Below, piece by piece: positions 24,349 through 33,168 of a stretch of 33,718 nucleotides of DNA. The DNA comes from Vibrio amylolyticus. Its GTDB lineage: Bacteria; Pseudomonadota; Gammaproteobacteria; Enterobacterales; Vibrionaceae. The position numbers and the translations under genes were made by a program. Within the stretch, counting starts at the first letter, position 1. Every line of letters starts with the position of its first letter. A model generated the notes under the pieces. That model ran no database searches, was not told where the DNA came from, and worked only from the letters and a program-made list of their open reading frames with translations. The DNA is taken from the NCBI RefSeq assembly GCF_023145695.1, contig NZ_JAJHVV010000020.1, positions 1 through 33,718 of the forward strand, read 5' to 3'.

Positions 24349-25227
24349 TCAACCCAAAACGCCCGGTAAATTATCGGCTAAAAAATCCATAAGGACTCGG
24401 ATTTTCTTATTGTGCTGAACATCTCGATGACAAGCTAGGTAAATAGGAAGGCTAGGTATATCAATTCCAACCTGAACTTCCGTAAGGCCAGCTTCAAGGC
24501 AAGGATTCTTATGGGTGACAACAATTCCACCATGATGGCGAGCAAGCTCTAGATGCATTGGCATAAAATCTGTGCGCATTAAAAACTGTTCGTTATTAAT
24601 GCTCCACCCCATCTCTTGCCCACCTTTTTCAAATTGACGGTCGCGGTCATAGCCAATAATTCGATGTTGAAACAGCGCTTCAGCCGTCTTTGGTACGCCC
24701 TTCTTATCAAGGTAATCTGAGCTAGCAAAAAAGCCCAATGGAATATCAGAGATCCGGCGACAAACAAGATCTAATTGAGTAGGTGCAAACATACGAATCG
24801 CCACATCGGCATCTCGTTTATCCAAGCTACTCACCAGATTACTCACTTCTACCTCAACAGACACATCAGGGTAAGCATCCATAAACTGTGGCAGTATTTT
24901 GGGCAAGTAATACAGGGCGACTAGCTCATTTGCTGCTAGGCGAACGCGCCCAGTCAATGTTGATGATTGTCCTGCAGCCAACCGTTCGAGACGGTCAGCA
25001 CTTTCCTGCATCTGTTGACACTCTTCCAGTAAGCTTTCACCAAAGCCCGTTAATGTTAACCCTTGAGTGCTGCGATCAAAAAGTGGCTGACCCAGTCTGT
25101 TTTCCATCAGTTGCAATTGCCGGCTAAGCGTGGGTTGCGAAACTGCGAGAACCTTCGCCGCTTGGCTTAAACTGCCTTGCTCTGCAATAACCAATAGATG
25201 TTGCCACCATTGCCAACTGTTATTCAT
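24349..25227 (-). CDS. LysR-family transcriptional regulator, divergent from a Rossmann-fold protein
   Basis: 292 residues: winged helix ~5-62 (GSLSQAAKVLAVSQPTLSRQLQLME) and an effector domain ~90-285. It is divergent from the NAD(P)-binding protein gene across 83 bases that contain an inverted repeat at 25260-25289, so that gene is the likely target. A weak GGTGG lies upstream of the ATG. Inducer unknown. Confidence 0.92.
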   Translation of the reverse strand: MNNSWQWWQHLLVIAEQGSLSQAAKVLAVSQPTLSRQLQLMENRLGQPLFDRSTQGLTLTGFGESLLEECQQMQESADRLERLAAGQSSTLTGRVRLAANELVALYYLPKILPQFMDAYPDVSVEVEVSNLVSSLDKRDADVAIRMFAPTQLDLVCRRISDIPLGFFASSDYLDKKGVPKTAEALFQHRIIGYDRDRQFEKGGQEMGWSINNEQFLMRTDFMPMHLELARHHGGIVVTHKNPCLEAGLTEVQVGIDIPSLPIYLACHRDVQHNKKIRVLMDFLADNLPGVLG

Positions 25228-25259
25228 ATTTGCATACCCACCAATAACTATTTCTTATT

Positions 25260-25289
25260 CAATATTTATACATGAATCATAGAATATTG
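25260..25289. promoter_or_regulatory. Inverted repeat between divergent LysR and Rossmann-protein genes
   Basis: CAATATT (25260-25266) and AATATTG (25283-25289) are separated by 16 bases in the short divergent region. It is a candidate regulator site, though AT-rich enough to arise by chance. Confidence 0.4.
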
Positions 25290-25310
25290 GTATCAAATGG
25301 AGGGAACGAC

Positions 25311-26222
25311 ATGAAAACTGCACTTATATTAGGTATTACTGGGAACTTTGGCTTACAAATCGCGATGGCCCTTAAAACAGAAGGTTGGAAAATTCGTACA
25401 TTAGTGCGAGATAAAACCAAAACGCCTAAATGGTTATCATCCAGCGACATTTGGGTTGGAGATGCGAGTAATGAGCAGCTTATCGAGGAAGCAGCTTTAG
25501 GCGCTGAACTTATCGTATATGCCATTAACCCTGTTTATTACCGCTGGGAGACTGAAGCTTTACAGCTGCTAGAGCCAACCGTGAGCGTGGCGGCTAAACT
25601 CAAAGCACGCATTTTATTTCCAGGTAACGTATATAACTTTAAACCCAATATCGCGCTTATCTCTGAAGATGATCCAATGAAGCCTATTTCTCGGAAAGGA
25701 GCGATTCGAGTAAAAATGGAGCAAAGGCTTTATCAAGCCAGTCAGCAAGGTGCAAGTGTTACGATTGTAAGGGGTGGCGATTTCATTGGTCCAAATACTC
25801 ACTTCACATGGTTAGATCTGATCTTAAAACATAATAAAAGTTCGGCCAGAATTAAATTCCCCCATGATGCTCGGCATGTCCATTTTTGGTCGTATCTACC
25901 CGACTTATGTGCCAATACAGCAATGTTGATGTCGCTGCCTCAGTCGTCCTACGAGGTTTGGCACGACGATGGTTTAAAGCTCAATCAGCAAGATTGGCAG
26001 CAGGCATTTCTCGCGAATAATACGAAACTCCGCACATCAAAATTTTCATGGTGGGTATTCAAACTGAGTTCGCCATTTGTACCGCTAGTGAGAGAAGTCG
26101 TAAAGATGCAATATCTTTGGCAGCAGCCCGTCTTATTAGATGGTAATAAAATGAAGCAGGCGCTGAAAGACAAGTATCAATCAACGCCTTTAGAAAATAT
26201 TTTACCTCTATTAGCGAAGTAA
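25311..26222 (+). CDS. NAD(P)-binding Rossmann-fold epimerase/reductase-like protein
   Basis: 303 residues. The nucleotide-binding loop GITGNFG is at residues 8-14, after a short first strand (KTALIL), as in extended or atypical short-chain dehydrogenases and NmrA-like proteins. RGGDFIGPNTHFTW in the middle is typical of the NAD-dependent epimerase-like group. The usual catalytic YxxxK is not evident, so it could be an atypical reductase or a redox sensor. The frame is open to 25272, but ATG 25311 with GGAGGG six bases upstream is the start. Divergent LysR neighbour; a hairpin follows. Confidence 0.82.
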   Translation: MKTALILGITGNFGLQIAMALKTEGWKIRTLVRDKTKTPKWLSSSDIWVGDASNEQLIEEAALGAELIVYAINPVYYRWETEALQLLEPTVSVAAKLKARILFPGNVYNFKPNIALISEDDPMKPISRKGAIRVKMEQRLYQASQQGASVTIVRGGDFIGPNTHFTWLDLILKHNKSSARIKFPHDARHVHFWSYLPDLCANTAMLMSLPQSSYEVWHDDGLKLNQQDWQQAFLANNTKLRTSKFSWWVFKLSSPFVPLVREVVKMQYLWQQPVLLDGNKMKQALKDKYQSTPLENILPLLAK

Positions 26223-26242
26223 CGCGCTCTACCCGACACCAA

Positions 26243-26263
26243 GAGCCAAATGACCTTTGGCTC
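26243..26263. terminator. Hairpin after the Rossmann-fold protein gene
   Basis: GAGCCAAA and TTTGGCTC form a perfect eight-base-pair stem with a five-base loop. There is no T run after it on the plus strand, so terminator function is only likely. Confidence 0.5.
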
Positions 26264-26373
26264 AGTACCACACCTATTTTAGAATCTCTTCAAACCTTTC
26301 ATTGACCTGTCTATAGCTTCATAGTTTAAAGTCTATAATCACTTGAACAAGTACTTACGAATGTGGATCGGAT

Positions 26374-27546
26374 ATGGCGTATCGCATCTCAGAGCTGGCT
26401 AAGAAAGTTGGGCTATCTCGCACGGCTCTTCTCTATTACGAGAAGCAGAAGCTCATCACTGGGCAAAGACAAAGTAACGGATATCGCGTCTATTCAGACA
26501 AAGATGTTCAACGCGTGTTATTGCTTCAGCAGCTCCAAGCGGGCGGGCTTACGCTCAAAGAGTGCAAAGCGTGTTTAGAGGCCAAAGTCGATCGTACTTT
26601 GCTGCAAAACCGATTACGCACATTAGATGAAGAGATTGAGAAGAAACGGCAATCTCGCCAGCTACTGGCCGCCATGCTGGGTGAAGGCGATCTCAAAGCG
26701 TGGCATGAAAACATAGACAGTGTTGCGCCCGATGCACATTTAGATTGGTTAATGAAGCAAGGTTTCAATGAAAAAGAAGCTCTGCGATTAAAATGGTTAT
26801 CAAAAGACATGAACGAACACGAACAATACATGGCGGACTTCATGACCGTCTTTGAAACACTTGAACGATGGGGCCCTGGCAGTGAAAGCGATACACTAAA
26901 AGCGTTTACTCACTTACCTAAGCCGCCACGCTCCATTTTAGAGATTGGCTGCGGCAACGGTTTAGCCACCACGGTACTTGCGAATCAGTGTGATGCTCCA
27001 ATCACAGCGGTAGACAATGAAGAGTCAGCACTTAAGCGGCTTAATAGTACGTTAGCATCGAAAAACCTGAGCCACAGAGTCACGCCTTTGTGTGCCAGTA
27101 TGACAGAACTCCCATTTGATGAAGCCAGTTTTGATTTGATATGGGCAGAAGGCAGCGCCTACATTATGGGCGTTGAGCAGGCACTTAAACAGTGGCGTCC
27201 ACTACTTGAAAAAGATGGGATGCTCATGATCAGTGATTTGGTCTGGCTAACCGACTCTCCAAGTGAAGAAGTATCGAAATTTTGGGCAAGTGAATACCCA
27301 GATATTCAAACCATCGCAACGCGTTTAGAGCAGATAAAAACCGCTGGCTATGAAGTCGTGCATCACTTCTCACTAAACCAACAGTCATGGCAAGACTATT
27401 GGTTACCATTGAAAAAGCGCATCAAATCATTAACAACCAGCATGCCAGATTCAGCAGCGGTAAAGGATATCGCTAAAGAAGTCGAGATTTATCAGCGTTA
27501 TTTGGACGAGTTTGGTTATCAAATGTTTGTTTTACAACGCAGTTAA
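26374..27546 (+). CDS. MerR-type regulator fused to a SAM-dependent methyltransferase
   Basis: 390 residues. MerR winged helix 2-70 (YRISELAKKVGLSRTALLYYE), a dimerisation helix ~72-100, a helical linker ~120-175, then a class I methyltransferase ~180-330 with the SAM loop ILEIGCGNG at 188-196 and FDLIWAEGS as the motif IV region. It combines DNA binding with a probable small-molecule methyltransferase, so it may detect and modify the same compound. It lacks the C-terminal metal-binding Cys pair of CueR, so it is not the copper-operon regulator. A TATAAT at 26334-26339 lies upstream. A second methyltransferase gene follows 47 bases downstream, probably in the same operon. Confidence 0.9.
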   Translation: MAYRISELAKKVGLSRTALLYYEKQKLITGQRQSNGYRVYSDKDVQRVLLLQQLQAGGLTLKECKACLEAKVDRTLLQNRLRTLDEEIEKKRQSRQLLAAMLGEGDLKAWHENIDSVAPDAHLDWLMKQGFNEKEALRLKWLSKDMNEHEQYMADFMTVFETLERWGPGSESDTLKAFTHLPKPPRSILEIGCGNGLATTVLANQCDAPITAVDNEESALKRLNSTLASKNLSHRVTPLCASMTELPFDEASFDLIWAEGSAYIMGVEQALKQWRPLLEKDGMLMISDLVWLTDSPSEEVSKFWASEYPDIQTIATRLEQIKTAGYEVVHHFSLNQQSWQDYWLPLKKRIKSLTTSMPDSAAVKDIAKEVEIYQRYLDEFGYQMFVLQRS

Positions 27547-27593
27547 TAACACAATAGGAAGAGATAAACTTCACACTGTTAAGGCTCTCATTC

Positions 27594-28202
27594 ATGCACT
27601 GGTTTGACCGACTGAGTATTTACCTATACCACTACAATCGTATAAATACTTGGTCGGGTAATTTTTCAAAGATACAAGGTTGGTCTAGTGATGAATCTCA
27701 ATTTGCTCGGTTTGAGATGATAAAGCAGGCGGCAAACTTTAACGGTAAGCACCTGCTTGATCTCGGCTGTGGTTACGGCGAGCTTTATGACTACCTTTCC
27801 CTCGACTTTCAATTAGCAAAATACACGGGGGTTGATCAACAGCACCAGTTCTTAAAATCAGCAAGACGAAGACTACGCAATGAACGAGATATCTGCCAAT
27901 TTATCCGAAGCGACATCAGCAAATTTACGCTCAATGATGTTGATATTGTGGCGGCGAGTGGGTCGTTAAATTACCAGAGCCGTGACCCAAACTACATCAC
28001 CAATATGATCACCCGCATGTATAAAATAGCCAATGAGACGGTCGTATTTAACCTGCTTGATTCTAGTACCTTCCCCGCTCAATCGTTACTAATGGGTTAC
28101 AACAAACAAGGCATTTACCGTTACTGTAAGACCTTGTGCTCTAGTGTCGAAGTTATTGAAGGATATGCGAATGAGGATTTTACGGTTGTGATGAGGAAGT
28201 GA
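27594..28202 (+). CDS. Class I SAM-dependent methyltransferase
   Basis: 202 residues with the SAM-binding motif I LLDLGCGYGELYDYL at ~54-68, an acidic end to strand 2 (YTGVDQQ), and IVAASGSLNY as the motif IV region. No extra domain. Substrate unknown. It follows the MerR-methyltransferase fusion by 47 bases, with AAGG before the ATG, suggesting joint expression. The pair could act on the same metabolite or toxic compound. Confidence 0.85.
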   Translation: MHWFDRLSIYLYHYNRINTWSGNFSKIQGWSSDESQFARFEMIKQAANFNGKHLLDLGCGYGELYDYLSLDFQLAKYTGVDQQHQFLKSARRRLRNERDICQFIRSDISKFTLNDVDIVAASGSLNYQSRDPNYITNMITRMYKIANETVVFNLLDSSTFPAQSLLMGYNKQGIYRYCKTLCSSVEVIEGYANEDFTVVMRK

Positions 28203-28350
28203 TGATTCCCCCCATAAAATCCTTAATTACTCTATGTTTACAAAACGCCCATATTTATTTGAACTGCGTTCCACCTTCCCCTTCATCTATTCCTACTTAG
28301 AACAGGCAAAATTGTATAAAATAATCACACTAGAACAGGGGATAATAAAT

Positions 28351-29397
28351 TTGAAAAACAAATGGTTAACGGCAATTGCATTAGCCCCTGCAATTGGGGC
28401 GTGCAGTGATACAAATTGGGCTAATAAACTCAGTAGTGATAGCGTTTCGCAAGAGCAGATAAAAACCATTTCCAACAACATCGAAAAGCTCTACCCCGAC
28501 GCAAGTGACGAGCTGAAATACAAAGCGGCCGATGTGGCGGTTCGTGCCATTGAAAACCTAGTCTTTGTTGAAGGTGGTAGCTTTGAAATGGGGGATTTTG
28601 GTATGCCTTGTGAAGTACCCAGTGGCACCGTAAACCGCATTGACTGGACCCCAGACGTAGAGTGCTTGAGCTCACCAACCAGTGTTGAAACCGGGGCTGT
28701 GTATTTACATGATGTTACATTAGACTCATATTCTATGTCAGCTTATGAGACCAGTTTTTCTGATATGGAGTGGATGAGACAAATAAATGGACTACCAGTC
28801 GCTTATAACTCGTATGATCAACCGAACGCGGATATTAATAGAAACTCCAGTACATACCACGAACTTATAGATAATAGCAGCAACCTGATAGCGTGGACAA
28901 AAAAGTGGCAAGAAGCTAAAGACTATTGTTTATGGCTTGGCGAAGTAACAACATTACCTTTCGATTTACCAACGGAAGCACAGTGGGAGTACGCCGCTCG
29001 TAGTGAGGGTAAGAAAAACTATTACGCTACAAATAACGGGTACCTTCAATTTGATGGTGATTCATACATCATACCTGAAAGTGGAATATATATAGAAATC
29101 AAACGTGAAGAAGCAAATGCTCCTGTAAGCCTTAGTGCAGCTATAGGGAAATACCCTCCTACTCCTTTAGGTATATACGATATGAGTAACCTAATTAGAG
29201 AATGGGTTAACGACTGGTATTCTCCAAACTATTATCAAGTGTCGCCTAAATACAATCCATTAGGCCCTGAAGACGGCACTCTTAAAGTAGTACGCGGTGG
29301 AGCAAACACAATGACTTTTGATCGGTCATATGAACCACCCAAACTAGAACGGTACTCTGTAATCTCTTTCCGCTGTTCTTCACAAACTGAAATTTGA
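28351..29397 (+). CDS. SUMF1-domain lipoprotein, copy 1 (candidate periplasmic protective protein)
   Basis: 348 residues starting at TTG 28351 (GGGGA upstream), chosen because it aligns exactly with the start of copy 2; the frame is open to 28234 but that extension has no counterpart. Lipobox IGAC with Cys18. A SUMF1 / formylglycine-generating-enzyme fold follows (FVEGGSFEMGDF, LPTEAQWEYAAR, LGIYDMSNLIREWVNDWY, RGGANTMTFDRSY, FRC). The catalytic Cys pair of true formylglycine-generating enzymes is not found near RGGANTMTFDRSY, so it is probably not an active sulfatase-maturing enzyme. Residues 1-146 are ~94% identical to copy 2, while the rest diverges. It lies beside a convergent LysM/DUF4123 pair, so an immunity-type role is suggested but not shown. 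Confidence 0.82.
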   Translation: MKNKWLTAIALAPAIGACSDTNWANKLSSDSVSQEQIKTISNNIEKLYPDASDELKYKAADVAVRAIENLVFVEGGSFEMGDFGMPCEVPSGTVNRIDWTPDVECLSSPTSVETGAVYLHDVTLDSYSMSAYETSFSDMEWMRQINGLPVAYNSYDQPNADINRNSSTYHELIDNSSNLIAWTKKWQEAKDYCLWLGEVTTLPFDLPTEAQWEYAARSEGKKNYYATNNGYLQFDGDSYIIPESGIYIEIKREEANAPVSLSAAIGKYPPTPLGIYDMSNLIREWVNDWYSPNYYQVSPKYNPLGPEDGTLKVVRGGANTMTFDRSYEPPKLERYSVISFRCSSQTEI

Positions 29398-29559
29398 ATA
29401 CCAATCAATATACACCTGATACGCTTTAAGCTTTACTTTGTCCAGCAGCAATTCAACTCCTTATTTAACTTGAATTCGGTTCCAAATCCATACTCTTGAA
29501 CTCTGTTTTGCGCACCTAATTTCATGTAAAATCTAACAATCAGAATTACGGGATAAAAT

Positions 29560-30603
29560 ATGAAAAACAAATGGTTAGGGGTGATTGCATTAGTCCCCGT
29601 AATTGGGGCATGCAGTGATACAAATTGGGCTAATAAACTCAGTAGTGATAGCGTTTCACAAGAGCAGATAGAAACAATTTCCAACAACATAGAAACGCTC
29701 TACCCTGATGCAAGTGACGAGCTGAAATACAAAGCAGCTGATGTGGCGGTTCGAGCGATTGAGAACTTAGTGTTTGTAGAAGGTGGTAGCTTTGAAATGG
29801 GCGACTTTGGTATGCCCTGTGAAGTACCTAGCGGTACGGTTAACCGCATCGACTGGACACCTGATGTAGAGTGTTTGAGCTCACCAACCAGTGTTGAAAC
29901 CGGAGCGGTGTATTTGCATGATGTCACACTAGACTCGTATTCTATGTCAGCTTATGAGACAACTTTTATTGACATGGAATGGATGAGGCAGATTAATAGG
30001 TTGCCTGCTGCTCTTAGTAACCATGATTTTTCTACAACCCAACGTAATGAAAAACTATACGAAGGAATAATGGAAAATCGAGGCACATATGCCGCTAGCA
30101 CAAAGAACTGGCAAGATGCTAAAGGTTATTGCTTATGGCTGGGAGATGTTACGGCTCTACCATATGATTTGCCGACTGAAGCACAATGGGAATATGCAGC
30201 TCGAAATCGTGGTGAGATGTTGTATTACGCAACCAACACTGGTTATCGCCAAACTCGCAAAGACCGATATATAGATGTCGACACAAATACACGCATAAGA
30301 TACCCAATTGATGAGGTTAATGCTTCAAGTCGCCTTGAAGCTGTTGACCGTTTCCCTCCCAATCCATTAGGAATATATGGAATGGCCAATCAAGTCAGCG
30401 AGTGGGTAAACGATTGGTATTCTCCCGACTACTACCAAAACACCTCCCAGCACAACCCGCAAGGCCCTCAAACGGGAGAAAAAAAAGTGCGCCGTAATGG
30501 AGGAGCAATGACATTCGATCGCAGTTACGCTACCCCAAATAACAATCACTACGATCCAAGGAATGGTTTTCGTTGTTCTCTACAGCAAACCACAGCCATA
30601 TAA
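29560..30603 (+). CDS. SUMF1-domain lipoprotein, copy 2 (candidate periplasmic protective protein)
   Basis: 347 residues with an ATG start, lipobox VIGAC and Cys18, so anchored in the envelope. Same SUMF1 layout as copy 1 (LPTEAQWEYAAR, LGIYGMANQVSEWVNDWY, NGGAMTFDRSY, GFRC) and the same lack of the formylglycine-enzyme Cys pair. The first ~146 residues nearly match copy 1, with many silent base changes. The second half differs widely (for example LPAALSNHDFSTTQRNEK against LPVAYNSYDQPNADINRN). It follows copy 1 by 162 bases and ends 30 bases from the convergent LysM protein's stop, with a shared hairpin between. Being closest, it is the likelier partner of that protein. Confidence 0.82.
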   Translation: MKNKWLGVIALVPVIGACSDTNWANKLSSDSVSQEQIETISNNIETLYPDASDELKYKAADVAVRAIENLVFVEGGSFEMGDFGMPCEVPSGTVNRIDWTPDVECLSSPTSVETGAVYLHDVTLDSYSMSAYETTFIDMEWMRQINRLPAALSNHDFSTTQRNEKLYEGIMENRGTYAASTKNWQDAKGYCLWLGDVTALPYDLPTEAQWEYAARNRGEMLYYATNTGYRQTRKDRYIDVDTNTRIRYPIDEVNASSRLEAVDRFPPNPLGIYGMANQVSEWVNDWYSPDYYQNTSQHNPQGPQTGEKKVRRNGGAMTFDRSYATPNNNHYDPRNGFRCSLQQTTAI

Positions 30604-30610
30604 CTAAAGT

Positions 30611-30628
30611 GCCCTCTCTTTAGAGGGC
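30611..30628. terminator. Bidirectional terminator between SUMF1 lipoprotein and LysM protein genes
   Basis: GCCCTCT and AGAGGGC form a perfect GC-rich seven-base-pair stem with a four-base loop, placed between two convergent stop codons only 30 bases apart. Confidence 0.8.
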
Positions 30629-30633
30629 TACTA

Positions 30634-33111
30634 TTAGCAGTGTGGGATGTTCTGCTCTGCGCATTGGCTTATAACTAGAGGTTGCTTATCATTAATTTGA
30701 GCTCGATTCATAGGTATATAAGGCTTAAAATCAATGTTTTCTACTTTATCCACCGCAGCCAACTCAGCAACCCAATGATTAAAGTCTCTTTGTTGTGGCC
30801 CATTTAAAATTGCATTAATCCGCCCAAGGTTATTAAAGAGACTAACCTCATCACCTTCTTCACCATCTACACTCATACGCAGTAATATCTCTTCAAACTT
30901 ATGCCAACTATACGTACTTTCAGCAAGAAGCTTATAAATAGCTACCTCTTGATCATGTTGTAAGCGTAAGCTAAGTGAAAACTGCTCTACGAGCAGATGT
31001 AGCATTTGCCCAACAGCCTCAGGTTGAAGCTGGCTAAGATGAAAGTCTCCTAAAACATTTTCATCTATTATTCTAGTAGCTAAAATTTGAGCTGTTTTCC
31101 TCCGCTCTTGTGCGTAAAGCATACTTTGCTTCCACATATCTACTTTACTTTGACCAAACGACACTACATCCATTAAAACTTGCTTAGGATCCTCTATTGC
31201 GCTCGACATAAAGGCTATTAAGGTAGAATCAACCAAATATTCATATAATTCTTCACACAAGTTATCCAGCATACGATAATCCACATGCTGCAATCCTTGC
31301 AAAATAATCTTGGCTAAATCCCAGAGGTTCCCCAAATCTATTTCGGTACCAAAGCTACCGCCACCACCTTTGCCATAGACAACTCGGCCAGACCAATAAA
31401 CATAAAACTTTGATCCACTCATGGCTAATTGAAAATCGAACTTAAACCCTTTACCTATGGCCACATTCGCTTCAGTGCTGATTTCAGCAAGTGCTTTGAA
31501 TTTATCAGTATAGGCATCTTCCGGTGGCAGCCACTCCATCGCCCCTGCTAATTTCCCACTGAGTTTAGCCCCTTGAAATACATCCACCTTAAATCCAATA
31601 TCTCCTTTAGGGCTGTGACCCACCTCTATGTTCGGTGCGAAAAGTGCACCCACACTACTGCCACCTTCATCTTTCTCGTTTGGCTGGTTAGTATTCGATG
31701 TGCTGCTTTTTCGTAACATTGGATGAGCTTGCCCACTGACCTCAACTGTTCGTCCAACAAAGCAGCCAATTTCAGCTTTACCGTTAAGACGAAAACAGCC
31801 AAATGGGTAGTATTCAGTTTCTTTATTCGCGTTGATAAAACTAAAACCAACCGCTAAGCCATTTTCGTAGGGGTAATATCGTGCAATGGTCGCCTTAGCT
31901 TCAAATAACGAAAAACTGGTAGCTGCCCCAATGCCAAATTTGACCTCGGCTTCACTAACATCCACTTCCGCGTCAACACTGCCAGACGCAGCCCAACGCA
32001 ACATCTGTGCCTCTGTACTAATAGCAAACACTGTCTCTTTATCATCATTTAAGATATAACGAGCTGCTTTCCATTCCGCTCCTTTAAACCCCTTGGGCCG
32101 CCATTTCACTAAGTTATCCTTTAGCGTAGGGCTTAGTGACTTTTTAATGACATCTTTTTCAATGTCATCAACAATGGCTTTACCAATACCTTGTAAATCG
32201 CCACTATTGACGACCGTTCTTGTCTCTTTGGCTCTTGCGGTTTGCTGCCAGCCCGTTGTCTTTTTAGCCTTATCGAATTCTTTATTTCTAATATATAGGG
32301 TCTTATTCTCTTTCATCGAATACACTTCAACGAGATGATGAGGCATACTATCTGTCGCTTTTTTGGGTCCCCTTGTCGGTGACTCGTTTGTCTCTTCCCT
32401 CACTAAGTTTTTGTAGTACGCGCGCTCTGTATCAATACGTGCTAACACTTCGGTTTTCAAGGTTTTTTCAGATTGCTGACTCAGCCATCCCCCATGAATA
32501 TTGACAAAACGACGACGCTTTTCTAGCTCAGCCAGTTTGCCGCGAATGGTAATTTGAGTAGAATCGCCCGCTGGCTTCTCAGGTACCTCTCTCATTGAAG
32601 GCGCCGGCAATATGTGGTTTTTGTGCGCTTTGGCGTACCACCTTTGGCGAGCATCATGTAACTGTTCTGCTTGCTGGGTGCTCACCACCTCCCCTTTGCC
32701 TGGTGCTAGTTCACACAGTTTGGTGTAATCTTTAAGGTGATTATTAACCTTCTCCACTTCAATATTGAGCTTTTCTACAGACGCTTCATCTAAACTGTAA
32801 TACTCTAATGGGCTTTCCCCAGTGACAAAGAGAATGTCATACACTTCCATTGTTGCGCAGAGGCTTGCCGCTACAACATCACCACACTCGTCAAACGACA
32901 CCTCTTCATCTTGGGATTCATCTGGCGCATTGAGCTCTATCGGCTCTAACGCTTCCTCATCTGGAAGAGTGATAGCCTCTCCCACCTTGATGAGATCTGG
33001 GTTGATTTGAAACTTAGGGTTTAGCTCAAGCAGAGTATTGAATTGTGTATTCTGTTCAATGGCAATTTGCAGTAGCGTATCGCCAGGTTTTACAAGGTAT
33101 GTTTTGCTCAT
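30634..33111 (-). CDS. LysM-domain protein, candidate type VI secretion effector
   Basis: 825 residues. An N-terminal LysM peptidoglycan-binding domain (YLVKPGDTLLQIAIEQN...VGEAITLP, ~5-50) is followed by an acidic linker, a helical region ~100-250, a Gly-rich beta-strand region ~370-600 (KLSGKLAGAMEW, VVYGKGGGGSFGTEID), and a helical C-terminus ~600-790. No signal peptide and no clear membrane helix. The gene directly upstream encodes a DUF4123 protein, a type VI secretion adaptor that loads effectors onto VgrG, which is the main reason for calling this an effector. The beta-rich part faintly recalls the large BTH_I2691/VasX-like effectors, but I cannot name a toxic activity or catalytic residues. 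AAGAAG precedes the ATG. Confidence 0.78.
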   Translation of the reverse strand: MSKTYLVKPGDTLLQIAIEQNTQFNTLLELNPKFQINPDLIKVGEAITLPDEEALEPIELNAPDESQDEEVSFDECGDVVAASLCATMEVYDILFVTGESPLEYYSLDEASVEKLNIEVEKVNNHLKDYTKLCELAPGKGEVVSTQQAEQLHDARQRWYAKAHKNHILPAPSMREVPEKPAGDSTQITIRGKLAELEKRRRFVNIHGGWLSQQSEKTLKTEVLARIDTERAYYKNLVREETNESPTRGPKKATDSMPHHLVEVYSMKENKTLYIRNKEFDKAKKTTGWQQTARAKETRTVVNSGDLQGIGKAIVDDIEKDVIKKSLSPTLKDNLVKWRPKGFKGAEWKAARYILNDDKETVFAISTEAQMLRWAASGSVDAEVDVSEAEVKFGIGAATSFSLFEAKATIARYYPYENGLAVGFSFINANKETEYYPFGCFRLNGKAEIGCFVGRTVEVSGQAHPMLRKSSTSNTNQPNEKDEGGSSVGALFAPNIEVGHSPKGDIGFKVDVFQGAKLSGKLAGAMEWLPPEDAYTDKFKALAEISTEANVAIGKGFKFDFQLAMSGSKFYVYWSGRVVYGKGGGGSFGTEIDLGNLWDLAKIILQGLQHVDYRMLDNLCEELYEYLVDSTLIAFMSSAIEDPKQVLMDVVSFGQSKVDMWKQSMLYAQERRKTAQILATRIIDENVLGDFHLSQLQPEAVGQMLHLLVEQFSLSLRLQHDQEVAIYKLLAESTYSWHKFEEILLRMSVDGEEGDEVSLFNNLGRINAILNGPQQRDFNHWVAELAAVDKVENIDFKPYIPMNRAQINDKQPLVISQCAEQNIPHC

Positions 33112-33168
33112 GATAGATACTTCTTTACCATTAATCGGTTAACACTGAATGTGAGATGGTCGCTGTCA

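Noticed and set aside
26374..27546. The MerR fusion as the regulator of the copper operon
   Set aside because: It lacks the C-terminal metal-binding Cys pair of CueR, carries a methyltransferase instead, and lies 19 kb away; only its DNA-binding domain is shared.
28234..28350. 39-residue extension of the first SUMF1 lipoprotein
   Set aside because: It would bury the signal peptide, has no counterpart in copy 2, and the TTG at 28351 aligns with copy 2's start and has GGGGA upstream.
28351..30603. SUMF1 proteins as active sulfatase-maturing enzymes
   Set aside because: The expected catalytic Cys pair is absent and no sulfatase gene is nearby.
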